In this document: positions 10,340 to 18,861 of the stretch, piece by piece
Numbering within the stretch: position 1 is the first letter of the stretch
Layout: the number at the start of each line of letters is the position of its first letter
Source: Bacteroidales bacterium
GTDB taxonomy: Bacteria > Bacteroidota > Bacteroidia > Bacteroidales > Marinilabiliaceae
DNA length: 33,792 nt
Direction of reading: 5' to 3'
Assembly: GCA_024401365.1 (NCBI GenBank)
Contig: JAKSLE010000027.1
Coordinates: forward strand, 1-33,792
Program-made: the position numbers and the translations under genes
The notes under the pieces: generated by a model
Told to the model about the DNA's origin: nothing
Databases searched by the model: none
Seen by the model: only the letters and a program-made list of their open reading frames with translations

Positions 10340-13300
10340 TGTTTTTCACCGATTATTACTTTCGTATCTCCCGTAACTTTAGCCTTATTCGGATGTCCGA
10401 TTTCACCTTGACCTCCTCCAAAGACATCACCTTCGAAGGTTCCGCCCTTGATAGTGACAGCAGTCGTCCCGTCAACAGCTCCCATCTTTCCACCGCCATA
10501 GACATTACCAGTAAAAGGATGTCCTGAAGGAAGGTCTATCTCAATATTAATTTTTGTCGTGAAATCTTCTCCCAACTCAGTATTACCCGATGTGGCAATG
10601 CGCAGATATTCATCGGTAGCAGATGATTCAATGCCTAATCCTGCACCATAGATGTTTCCTCCAATAATAGGCCATTTTTCGTTATCACCGGATACTTTAA
10701 GATTGACTGTACCAATTAATTCTGCGATGTGAGTAATCGTCTGCCCGTAAGCATTCTTCAAATTATAGTATTTCTTACTACCCTTACTACCGCCATATAC
10801 AGAACCCAGTATTGTGCCACCTGTGATATTGATATTAGAAGTACCGAACACAGAACCTACACCTTGCAGACAAATTGTATTGTCCATTCCAGGCACTTCG
10901 CCGTCACCACCACCAAATATATTACCTTCTATCGGACCGCCATTGATGCTACCACCAATTGTACCACCGCTAATATTGATAGTTGTAGAAGATTGAGACA
11001 GATCCATCTCCTCTATAGTGTATGTACCATCGGCATTGCGGTTGTGTAAAGTGACTTTGGTCCAAGGTGAACCCACTGGTTTTCCTCCATATTGTACCCA
11101 GTTCTGAATGGTATTCGCAGCATCATTTTCGATGTCAGATGCGTATGGAATACGCGGATCCCAGGGATTTGTTCCCAGCACACCTCCTACACCACCGCCG
11201 TAAAGATTACCAAGTATGGTGCCACTCTTAACATTAATCTCAGTTCGTCCATATTCATACATATCTACAATAATGCCAGTTTTGCTACTTACGCTTCGAC
11301 CAAGTCCTCCACCATACATATTTCTTACCAAGATAGGCTTGAGTTTTTCGTCCTGCTCCACATTGATAATCGTTCTTCCGAAAAAGGATGAGTTTGGCCA
11401 TTCTCCGTATGCTCCATTCGTACCGCCATCAGGGGTGAATGATTTGGTTCCATTTACCACGGCATTACCCTGGTTTGCACCAACAATAGTGTTAATAATA
11501 CCACCATGAACATTAATCTCCAAGTCCTCATAGATTGTTCCATCAGTTAATCCCGCGCATAATAGATTAACATCGCAAAAATAATTCTTCCCTTCTTCAG
11601 ATGTCATTCTATTGTCCGGGTCAATATCAATGTTAATTATGGCCCAAGAAGGATGCTTTGGAGTTGCTTGAATGGTATGAACACTATTCTTAGACTCAGA
11701 AAAGAATCCACTGGTAAAACGGCCACCAAGAATTCGTCCATAATGCCCAGACTCAATGGTCAGGACCTGAGGCTTAGTGCGAGTCCAATACTCTTCCTCA
11801 AGATGACTCAGGTTGGTTGCAGTCAAAATAACAGAAAAAGCAGGAATTTCCTCGTCGTAAATATTAGTATGATTAACAGACTGCTTTTGGAAATTACTCA
11901 TCACCAATCCTTTTCCCATCCACACATCGTTTCCATGACAATGAAAACTGATCGCATCTTGTTTCTCCGAATAAAATGTCAAATACTCAAATTTGGTATC
12001 AGCGAGTACATAGTTATGCAAGCCTGTCTTTGTTGGATCATCTCCCTCGTTCAAGACAGTTTCTCCGGTGACATTAAGTGAAATGATACCATTATAATTC
12101 GTTCCAGCCCATTTACCGGTGAGTGTGGCAGGATTTGCTCCCTTGCTTATGAAACAACCAGTATTGAGTTTTCCAATGATAACGACATAATTCTTTTCCA
12201 TTGAACCACCTTCCTCCTTCGATCTGAGCAACAGATTCGCATTGTCTAGAGTCTTGACTGCCGTCTCTGGTGTCCAGCCACGTTCACGGGAACCTGCTAC
12301 ATTATCCACTCCATTAACGCCATCTGCAAATACTACAACTACATCACCACCAACGGCATATATGGTGGTCAGAATCTCTCCGCCCGTTTTAATGGTAACG
12401 GCACACCATACTATACCGTCCGATTCGTCCAGTTCGCTCTGGCTGAGATGGAGCATTCTAGAAGTTTGCCCATCCAGCGCTGTAGTGCGATCGTTCTTAT
12501 ACCATTGATACGATGCACTAAAATCACCAGATGGTTCTTCACCACTCCAGTTAAGCATAAAATCATATCCATCAGTGGCGTTGCCAATAGTGGTGACATA
12601 AGGACTGAAAAGATCGTTCTGTGGCAATACCAGTTCTGCCTGTGTGCGATACTCTACTCCGTCTGACAGAATGATAGCCACAAACAGACGTGATTCCGTG
12701 CTACTTGGAGTCAGTTTGTAGTTCTTCAAGGTTGCTCCGTCAATCGTTGCCCATGTCTTTCCATCGGTGCTAACCTCCCAACGGTATGCGCTGGCTGTTC
12801 CATTTTCCATCTCAGCGGTAAGATTATCATCAATAATAACCAGGTGCGCTCCCTTATACGGCAGGTCAGTCATGTGAGGGAACCCGTTCTCCCATGACCA
12901 ATACACATCATCCGTAACATCCTCGCAGAGATATCTCAAAGTAGTACCTTCTTTATCGATAAAGCGTGCAGAGTAGTTCACACCCTGATACTTCTTGGCA
13001 TTGTATGTAGCTGCAGACTCAGTGCCATCGGCATGAGCATAAATGTGATGAGTGCCTATGACGCAAGTCTCAGTAGGATACAATTCTGTGATTAGTTCGC
13101 CACCAATGCGGAAATTATAGTATTGGGCATTGGTGATTGAAACCTGAGTGGCTGATGAGTTGTTGTTGCCTTCCCAAATCTTAGAGTAGTTTGTAAAAGA
13201 AACACTCTGCTGAGCAGAGTAACGCAGGGCTCCTAATACAGGGCTTATCCATGCCTTTGAAGCATTAACATTACCAGAATAGAACGTATGAGCAGGCATA

Positions 13301-16300
13301 CATCCCTGAGCCTGATCCTGAGTGGCACTAGTAGCACAAAATCTACCAATGATACCTCCGACATTAAAAACTCCTAATTGTCCCTCATTAGTAGTATTTA
13401 CAAAGGTCGGGTTCTCTAATGTAATGTCTACTTGTGCCGCGACATGTTGTATTTTTGTATTAGAAGGTGCATTTACAAGATCATTGAATGCATTCTGTAC
13501 TGAACCGATAACACCACCTACATAAAGACCACGTGTAGCAAGGCTGTAGTTACTACTGCCCTCATCGGAGATCTTCGAGTTGCGAATCTCTATATTCTCA
13601 ATTTTGGCATTATTAGATACAAGACCTGCCAACACACCGATGCACACATTATTGGAAGTGCCAAAACCTGCGGTTTCGTTATAGTTGAATGTAGTGTTGC
13701 TCGTTCTGTGCGTCAACGTAGCACCATCAATGATAAGGTTGCGGATAACGGCAGGAGAAGCTCCACTATCGCCTACTTTAATAGAAGGCATCGGACTACC
13801 CACAATAGAGAAGAGACCCCATCCCAGATAAGAGTCGTTGGCATTGATTGCGCCACCATACCATTCCTCTTTCATACCAGAAATCTTGTGCTGTTTACCA
13901 TCGAAGACACCATCGAATACGTAGCCCAAACTCATCGCATTATTGGCCTTAAAACCAGTGGCGAAAGATATTGGTGTGAAGTCAGCTACTCCGCTCAGAT
14001 CAATATCATTATCCAATTCATAATACGCCTTGTTATAGTGTCCATCGGATGTGTATGTCTTCTCCCATACGGTATTGAGAGGCAAAGTAGAGAGATGTGA
14101 CAGCAGTTGAAGCTCGACTGCAGAACCGATAAGATAAGGATTGGTCTTTGTACCGTATGTCTCTGCCGAGGTGTCATTTACTCGGAATACAGACTTAACC
14201 TTAATATCCACCTTCTTCAAAGCCTTACCACCCTTGATTGCCTCTACGGCAACAGTACTACCCGCGAAAGCAGGAACGACGTTAATGTTCTCGGTCGTCA
14301 CGTCCTGAAGTACACCATCTACGTACCACTTGAAGCTTTCTGCGCTTGAAGCCTTGGCTGAAAGCTTGTGGCTGATTACACCGCGGTTGGCTGCGATGGT
14401 AAAGTCTGCGTTTTCATCCGTAAGTACAAGTATCGCCAATTTACCAGAAAGGATATCCTTTTTAGTTTGTTCAACATTAGCATCCTCAAGATAGTTACCA
14501 CGATTCACACCCTGCATGTAGTACATGTAGTAGGCTGGGTAGGTGTTCTTGTTCGTAGTCCAGACAGGAGAAATATCACTAACCGCTGCATAAGCTAAGA
14601 TTGTTTTGGATATTTTGTCAGCAGTACTATTAGCGTTGGCATTTGTCAGTGTTTCCTTTCCAATTGTCAAATAACCTTCAACTGGAGATTCGGTTGTATT
14701 CAGAGTTTGAGAAGTAACATCTGACGATAGGCCAATCTTATAACCATTGAAATACCAATCATCAGCTTTTGCCCATTCTTCAGCAGATATGGCAGAAGCA
14801 TTCACACCTGTGTAGTCATCATAGATATACTTGTTATCTGCAACCTTTGTAACAAACACACCAACAATAGGACCTACGCCTGCAGAAGGTGCATAGATCT
14901 TACCTGAGTAATAGAGCGACTCTGGTAAACGCGAAGGCGTATTGATACGACCAATGACACCACCCACAACAAAACCGCTGTACATGTTGCCAGACGTTGC
15001 CGGTGTGAGTCCGCTGAGGTCGAAATCTACCTCTGATACGCAGTTGTTTACCTCTGAGAACGTTGTTGTACTTTGAGGCATGTAACCTACAATACCTCCA
15101 AAAGTATAAGGTAGGTCACCGTTTGTGTATTTATGGCTACCTGTAGTATGTATCTTGCCACTTACAGAAGACTTCTCAATCTTGTTGGTTTGCGCTACCG
15201 CATTCAACTGACCAGCAATACCACCGACGTAAATACCCTTTGTAGTGATATCACAAACAAAGTCAATATCCAAACCCTTCACATCAAATCCCGTTGCAGA
15301 AGAAGGATAACCTGCTGCACCTTCAAGGCTGCCGATAGCACCACCGACGTAGGACAATGCTGTAATATTATTATTAAATGTAAGGTTCGCGCCTGTGGTA
15401 ATTTTCCATGTATTGAGTTCACACATGGTATTCACCCTACCAGCGAGTCCGCCGTAAAAACTGCCAGCGGTAGTCTGACCTGTAATGGTAAGGTTAATGG
15501 TGCCAACAGTAACGTTGTCTGCTGTGACTTTGTTGGCCGTATTGTTCTTTCCGTATAGGTATCCTGTGAAGCCGCCTACATAACCAGCTGCCGTTACGTT
15601 GCCGCCTACACTAACCGTAGCCACACCGTCAACACCTGCGCCATCAATATTTACCTGGGAATAAGTCACATTTCCTTGACCGATTGCTCCAGCAAAAGCA
15701 CCGAGATAACTGCTCACACCCATATTGCCGGTAACATTAACCGTACTATTGCCGGTAATTTTAACATTCTTCAGTGTGAGAGGTGCACTGTTGTCGGATT
15801 CCATAGAGCCAGCAAAACCACCCAAGTAATCTGCAGTAGAGGTCAAAGAACCATAAGCCTGCAAATTAGTGTTGGTTACCGTCCAGTTTTCAAGACGTAC
15901 GTTAGTTTTGGTATGACCCAAAAGTCCTGCTCGGACCTTGCTGATATTGGTCGTTTCCTTGTTGGCTTCCGTTCCAATAGTCAACTCGGCAGTACCATTT
16001 ATGGAAACATTGGTTACTGGTGTTTCCTGCACATTTACACCATTGAGGTATCCGGCAAACGTACCCAGATAAAGATCTACATTCGGATTGCCTACAGCGC
16101 TGTAGTTGAGTTTCGGACTTGATACCGTGACATTATTTATGTTGTCATACGAATCAATCGAACCAAATACTGCTCCAATACGTTGTGCAAATGAAATCTT
16201 AGCAACATTCACGATAGGATTAGTCACGGTCAGACCATTGATAAACGATGTATTTCCCGCAGTGCCCTTGATATAAGCAATAGCACCTCCAACGTATGAC

Positions 16301-18762
16301 GTAGCTGTTTTCAGTTCTCCCTCTGGAGTGACAGTTGGCTTTGTAACCTCGCATCTTTCCAAACGGCAGTTTGTCGATGCCTGACCTATGAAGCCACCAA
16401 GGTAACTTGCAACGGTAATATCTCCTGTTACGTTAGTAGTTGAAGAACCTGTGATTTTTACTGATTTTGCTGTGGTTGGAGCACCTGCAGCACCAGTCAA
16501 GTTGCCGGCGAAAGCACCTAATTGGCTACCAGTTGTAGTAAGCTTTCCATATACCTGTATAGCTGAGTTCTCTATCGTCCAGCCTTCCATACGTACATTG
16601 CTATTAGCTCTACCGATGAGACCAGCATTAATGGCTTTTATTTCCGTTGTTGCTTTATTCGTTTCCGTGCCAAGTGTCAATTGTGCAGTGCCCGTGATGG
16701 TAACGTTGGTAACCGGAACTTCTTTAGTAGTATTACCTACAATATAACCGGCAAAGCTACCAAGGTTCATTGCAACACCAGGATTGCCTGTGTTGTTGTA
16801 TGTCATAGCAGGATTGCTGACAGTGACGTCATTTACCTCACTAAATGTATTGATACGACCGAATACAGAGCCGATACAGCAATCCTTATAAGAAACCTTG
16901 TTTATTGTTACGGAAGGTTTGGACACATTAAGTCCGTCTATGCCGGAAGTATAGCCATTTGCACCTGTTAGATCGCCAAAAGCTCCACCGACGAAAGACG
17001 TGGCTGTATTTATGTCACCGCTCATCGTGACATTGGCAGCTGTGGCTATTTTGAGATCGCTAAGTGTAACACCCGTAGTAGCCAAACCAATCAGACCTCC
17101 GAAATAGCTGGCAGCCGAGACTACTCCCGTGATAGAAACATTGGCAGTCCCCAGAGTGATATGTTTCAATTGAAGGATATTGTTTTCCTTGCTTCTACCT
17201 AATACTTCTCCTGCAAAACCGCCATAATGGCTGGCTACCGATACTGCACCTGTAACAGAAACTGTAGCTGTTCCGTCCACACTCGCATAATCAACCTGCA
17301 GCGTATTGTTCACTGCATCTGCAGTTGCCATCAATCCTGCGAAGCCGCCCAACTGGCTGGCTGTCGACACGTCGCCTCCCACTGACACAGTACTATTGCC
17401 CGCGATCTTAGTATTAATAAGTTTTACAGGTGCATCAGCCACTGTGGTCATACTAGCCACAAAACCGCCCAACTGACTGGCGATAGCGACATTCCCAGAG
17501 ACAGAGACAGAACTATTTCCAGTAATTTGGATATTATTAAGGGTTATAGGAGCATTAGCAGCACTGACGATGTAACCAGCAAAACCGCCAAGCTGACATG
17601 CAGTAGAAGCAAGATTGCTATTCACCTTTATTTCGGTATTCTCAATTGTCCATCCGTCAAGGCTTACATTTGTGGTGACATAACCTACAATACCGGCCTT
17701 TGTCTTGCACACATTGTTGCCACTAGAACCCATTGTTACCTTTGCGGTGCCACTGACAGTAATTCCTGTTATTGCTGTTTCCTGATCGGCTTTACCAGTA
17801 ATACCACCGAAACAACTACCTACATAGAAATCTACGTTGGGACCTCCGGTTGAACTATATGTGAGTTCAGGGCTGCTGACTGTTACGGTTTTTACAGTGC
17901 TGTATGTATTGATATGGCCAATGGCCGCACCAACGTAACTGTTTGCGACGCTGTTTTTGCCAATAGAAACCTTTGGCATTGTTACCGTCAATCCTTCGAT
18001 TGTAGATAGTTCTGTTGCAGAAGCTCCCTGGAATCTACCGATAGCTCCACCTACGTAAGAAGCACCACCCTTCATCTCTCCAGAAACGGTAATGGATACT
18101 GATGTTTTGCCGTCACTAGAATCGCCAACCGAGCAGTTCTTGATGGTAGAGTTCTTCTGAATGAGACCAGCAAAGGCACCAATATAGTTTGTATTAGTTA
18201 GGTTCTTGACAGAGATAGTGACATTCTTGACACTAACGCCATCAAAATCGGTATATTGTCCCACATTACCCACCAGAGCACCAATATAGGTAGTATTGGC
18301 AAGATCATCTACAGTCTGACTAATTGTGACATTATCGATAATCAAGTTCTTAATCTCTGCACGATTGGTCGCTGATGTTCCCTGGACAATAGCAAAAAGA
18401 GCGTTTGCCTTATTGGTGATAGGCGTAATCTTATAATTGCTTATAGTGTGTCCATCACCATCAAAATGTCCTTTGAAGGTTTTCTGACCATTACCAGAAT
18501 TGGCCCACTCTGCACCGCCAAGGTCAATATCCGCCCCTAACTTCCAATACGCAGTGTTGTTGTTCATCTTTGAACCGAACGAATCGAGGTCTGAACTATT
18601 GGCAATGATATATGGATCGTCAGAGGTTCCATTACCGCTGCTTTGCGCCCATGCCTCTCCCACTCCCACCATCAGGCAGAGCAGAAGCAGGACGACGCTG
18701 CGAAGGGTAGCGTGGAAATTTACTATCATAACACTAATCATATTTTTCATCGTTTCAGTCAT
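10336..18762 (-). CDS. Giant secreted GLUG-array protein with D-like YGGG C-terminal region (gene B)
   Basis: 2808 residues. A signal peptide ends at AWA|Q (residue 39); Met5 or Met8 are alternative starts that give a more usual n-region. The mature N-terminus has the classic GLUG-domain header: SDDPYIIANSSDL, then LGADIDLGG, then FKGHFDGDGHTISNYKI. A long array with recurring LGGFAG/YVGGAIG turns follows to about residue 1340. A second header (NPYLIGSAVELQLLS, NDIDLSG, FDGVFDGKQHKISGM) lies near 1520-1640, and Ig- or Fn-like segments (SAYRWEVSTDGKTW, SASYQWYKNDRT) near 1990-2110. From about residue 2140 to the end it is homologous to gene D almost full length. Shared landmarks include NIDIDPD/NVDIDPN, LLCAGLTDG/YLCAGMTQG and NSSFFGRT, and both end in a YGGG array closing on GHPxKAKVTG. 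No T9SS-like domain is visible. The stop overlaps the start of gene A. The likely fold is an exported beta-solenoid; the function is unknown. Confidence 0.93.
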   Translation of the reverse strand: MTETMKNMISVMIVNFHATLRSVVLLLLCLMVGVGEAWAQSSGNGTSDDPYIIANSSDLDSFGSKMNNNTAYWKLGADIDLGGAEWANSGNGQKTFKGHFDGDGHTISNYKITPITNKANALFAIVQGTSATNRAEIKNLIIDNVTISQTVDDLANTTYIGALVGNVGQYTDFDGVSVKNVTISVKNLTNTNYIGAFAGLIQKNSTIKNCSVGDSSDGKTSVSITVSGEMKGGASYVGGAIGRFQGASATELSTIEGLTVTMPKVSIGKNSVANSYVGAAIGHINTYSTVKTVTVSSPELTYSSTGGPNVDFYVGSCFGGITGKADQETAITGITVSGTAKVTMGSSGNNVCKTKAGIVGYVTTNVSLDGWTIENTEIKVNSNLASTACQLGGFAGYIVSAANAPITLNNIQITGNSSVSVSGNVAIASQLGGFVASMTTVADAPVKLINTKIAGNSTVSVGGDVSTASQLGGFAGLMATADAVNNTLQVDYASVDGTATVSVTGAVSVASHYGGFAGEVLGRSKENNILQLKHITLGTANVSITGVVSAASYFGGLIGLATTGVTLSDLKIATAANVTMSGDINTATSFVGGAFGDLTGANGYTSGIDGLNVSKPSVTINKVSYKDCCIGSVFGRINTFSEVNDVTVSNPAMTYNNTGNPGVAMNLGSFAGYIVGNTTKEVPVTNVTITGTAQLTLGTETNKATTEIKAINAGLIGRANSNVRMEGWTIENSAIQVYGKLTTTGSQLGAFAGNLTGAAGAPTTAKSVKITGSSTTNVTGDITVASYLGGFIGQASTNCRLERCEVTKPTVTPEGELKTATSYVGGAIAYIKGTAGNTSFINGLTVTNPIVNVAKISFAQRIGAVFGSIDSYDNINNVTVSSPKLNYSAVGNPNVDLYLGTFAGYLNGVNVQETPVTNVSINGTAELTIGTEANKETTNISKVRAGLLGHTKTNVRLENWTVTNTNLQAYGSLTSTADYLGGFAGSMESDNSAPLTLKNVKITGNSTVNVTGNMGVSSYLGAFAGAIGQGNVTYSQVNIDGAGVDGVATVSVGGNVTAAGYVGGFTGYLYGKNNTANKVTADNVTVGTINLTITGQTTAGSFYGGLAGRVNTMCELNTWKITTGANLTFNNNITALSYVGGAIGSLEGAAGYPSSATGFDVKGLDIDFVCDITTKGIYVGGIAGQLNAVAQTNKIEKSSVSGKIHTTGSHKYTNGDLPYTFGGIVGYMPQSTTTFSEVNNCVSEVDFDLSGLTPATSGNMYSGFVVGGVIGRINTPSRLPESLYYSGKIYAPSAGVGPIVGVFVTKVADNKYIYDDYTGVNASAISAEEWAKADDWYFNGYKIGLSSDVTSQTLNTTESPVEGYLTIGKETLTNANANSTADKISKTILAYAAVSDISPVWTTNKNTYPAYYMYYMQGVNRGNYLEDANVEQTKKDILSGKLAILVLTDENADFTIAANRGVISHKLSAKASSAESFKWYVDGVLQDVTTENINVVPAFAGSTVAVEAIKGGKALKKVDIKVKSVFRVNDTSAETYGTKTNPYLIGSAVELQLLSHLSTLPLNTVWEKTYTSDGHYNKAYYELDNDIDLSGVADFTPISFATGFKANNAMSLGYVFDGVFDGKQHKISGMKEEWYGGAINANDSYLGWGLFSIVGSPMPSIKVGDSGASPAVIRNLIIDGATLTHRTSNTTFNYNETAGFGTSNNVCIGVLAGLVSNNAKIENIEIRNSKISDEGSSNYSLATRGLYVGGVIGSVQNAFNDLVNAPSNTKIQHVAAQVDITLENPTFVNTTNEGQLGVFNVGGIIGRFCATSATQDQAQGCMPAHTFYSGNVNASKAWISPVLGALRYSAQQSVSFTNYSKIWEGNNNSSATQVSITNAQYYNFRIGGELITELYPTETCVIGTHHIYAHADGTESAATYNAKKYQGVNYSARFIDKEGTTLRYLCEDVTDDVYWSWENGFPHMTDLPYKGAHLVIIDDNLTAEMENGTASAYRWEVSTDGKTWATIDGATLKNYKLTPSSTESRLFVAIILSDGVEYRTQAELVLPQNDLFSPYVTTIGNATDGYDFMLNWSGEEPSGDFSASYQWYKNDRTTALDGQTSRMLHLSQSELDESDGIVWCAVTIKTGGEILTTIYAVGGDVVVVFADGVNGVDNVAGSRERGWTPETAVKTLDNANLLLRSKEEGGSMEKNYVVIIGKLNTGCFISKGANPATLTGKWAGTNYNGIISLNVTGETVLNEGDDPTKTGLHNYVLADTKFEYLTFYSEKQDAISFHCHGNDVWMGKGLVMSNFQKQSVNHTNIYDEEIPAFSVILTATNLSHLEEEYWTRTKPQVLTIESGHYGRILGGRFTSGFFSESKNSVHTIQATPKHPSWAIINIDIDPDNRMTSEEGKNYFCDVNLLCAGLTDGTIYEDLEINVHGGIINTIVGANQGNAVVNGTKSFTPDGGTNGAYGEWPNSSFFGRTIINVEQDEKLKPILVRNMYGGGLGRSVSSKTGIIVDMYEYGRTEINVKSGTILGNLYGGGVGGVLGTNPWDPRIPYASDIENDAANTIQNWVQYGGKPVGSPWTKVTLHNRNADGTYTIEEMDLSQSSTTINISGGTIGGSINGGPIEGNIFGGGDGEVPGMDNTICLQGVGSVFGTSNINITGGTILGSVYGGSKGSKKYYNLKNAYGQTITHIAELIGTVNLKVSGDNEKWPIIGGNIYGAGLGIESSATDEYLRIATSGNTELGEDFTTKINIEIDLPSGHPFTGNVYGGGKMGAVDGTTAVTIKGGTFEGDVFGGGQGEIGHPNKAKVTGDTKVIIGEKQ
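15690..17990 (-). repeat. Three long super-repeats inside gene B
   Basis: Within the GLUG-like array a composite block recurs three times, starting near residues 259 (VTMPKVSIGK), 611 (VSKPSVTINK) and 846 (VTNPIVNVAK). Each copy runs through an IGxVFGxI turn, an NxVTVSxP strand, a GNPxV or GGPNV turn, a TNVxIxGTAxLTxG strand, an R/S-x-E/D-x-WT strand and a final KITGxSxxNVTG strand. The second and third copies are the more similar pair. The first is followed by extra LGGFAG units before the second begins. The boundaries given are approximate, because they come from protein motifs read by eye. Confidence 0.75.
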
Positions 18763-18797
18763 TGCAATTAAAATGGATGTATGTTCGTTATAGGGAT

Positions 18798-18826
18798 GCG
18801 AGATTCCGGATTAATTAATCTCTCGC
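18798..18826. promoter_or_regulatory. Imperfect inverted repeat in the C-B intergenic gap
   Basis: GCGAGATT on the plus strand is mirrored by AATCTCTCGC across ATTAATTA-rich sequence, so a hairpin with a 2-nt bulge could form between the stop of gene C and the start of gene B. The centre includes the perfect 12-bp palindrome GATTAATTAATC (18809-18820). There is no downstream T-run, so a terminator is not well supported. It could be an operator, a processing site or chance. Confidence 0.3.
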
Positions 18827-18852
18827 TTCAAATAAAAATATGCCAGAAGAGG
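18809..18852. repeat. 44-bp direct repeat, left copy (fossil of the 67-aa gene 3' end)
   Basis: This stretch matches 31461-31504 at 43 of 44 positions. On the minus strand the right-hand copy encodes PLLAYSYLKREIN plus stop, the end of the 67-residue gene. Here the same frame would read PLLAYFYLKREIN plus stop but has no gene attached. It lies 9 bp beyond the stop of gene C and 46 bp upstream of the gene B start codon. It is best read as the scar of a tandem duplication or insertion of the D-C module, or else as a shared regulatory element. Confidence 0.9.
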
Positions 18853-18861
18853 ATTCACCGA

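Noticed and set aside
18763-18861. A promoter for gene B in the C-B gap
   Set aside because: TTATTTG is present, but no TAnnTTTG box at proper spacing was found, so a separate promoter cannot be claimed.
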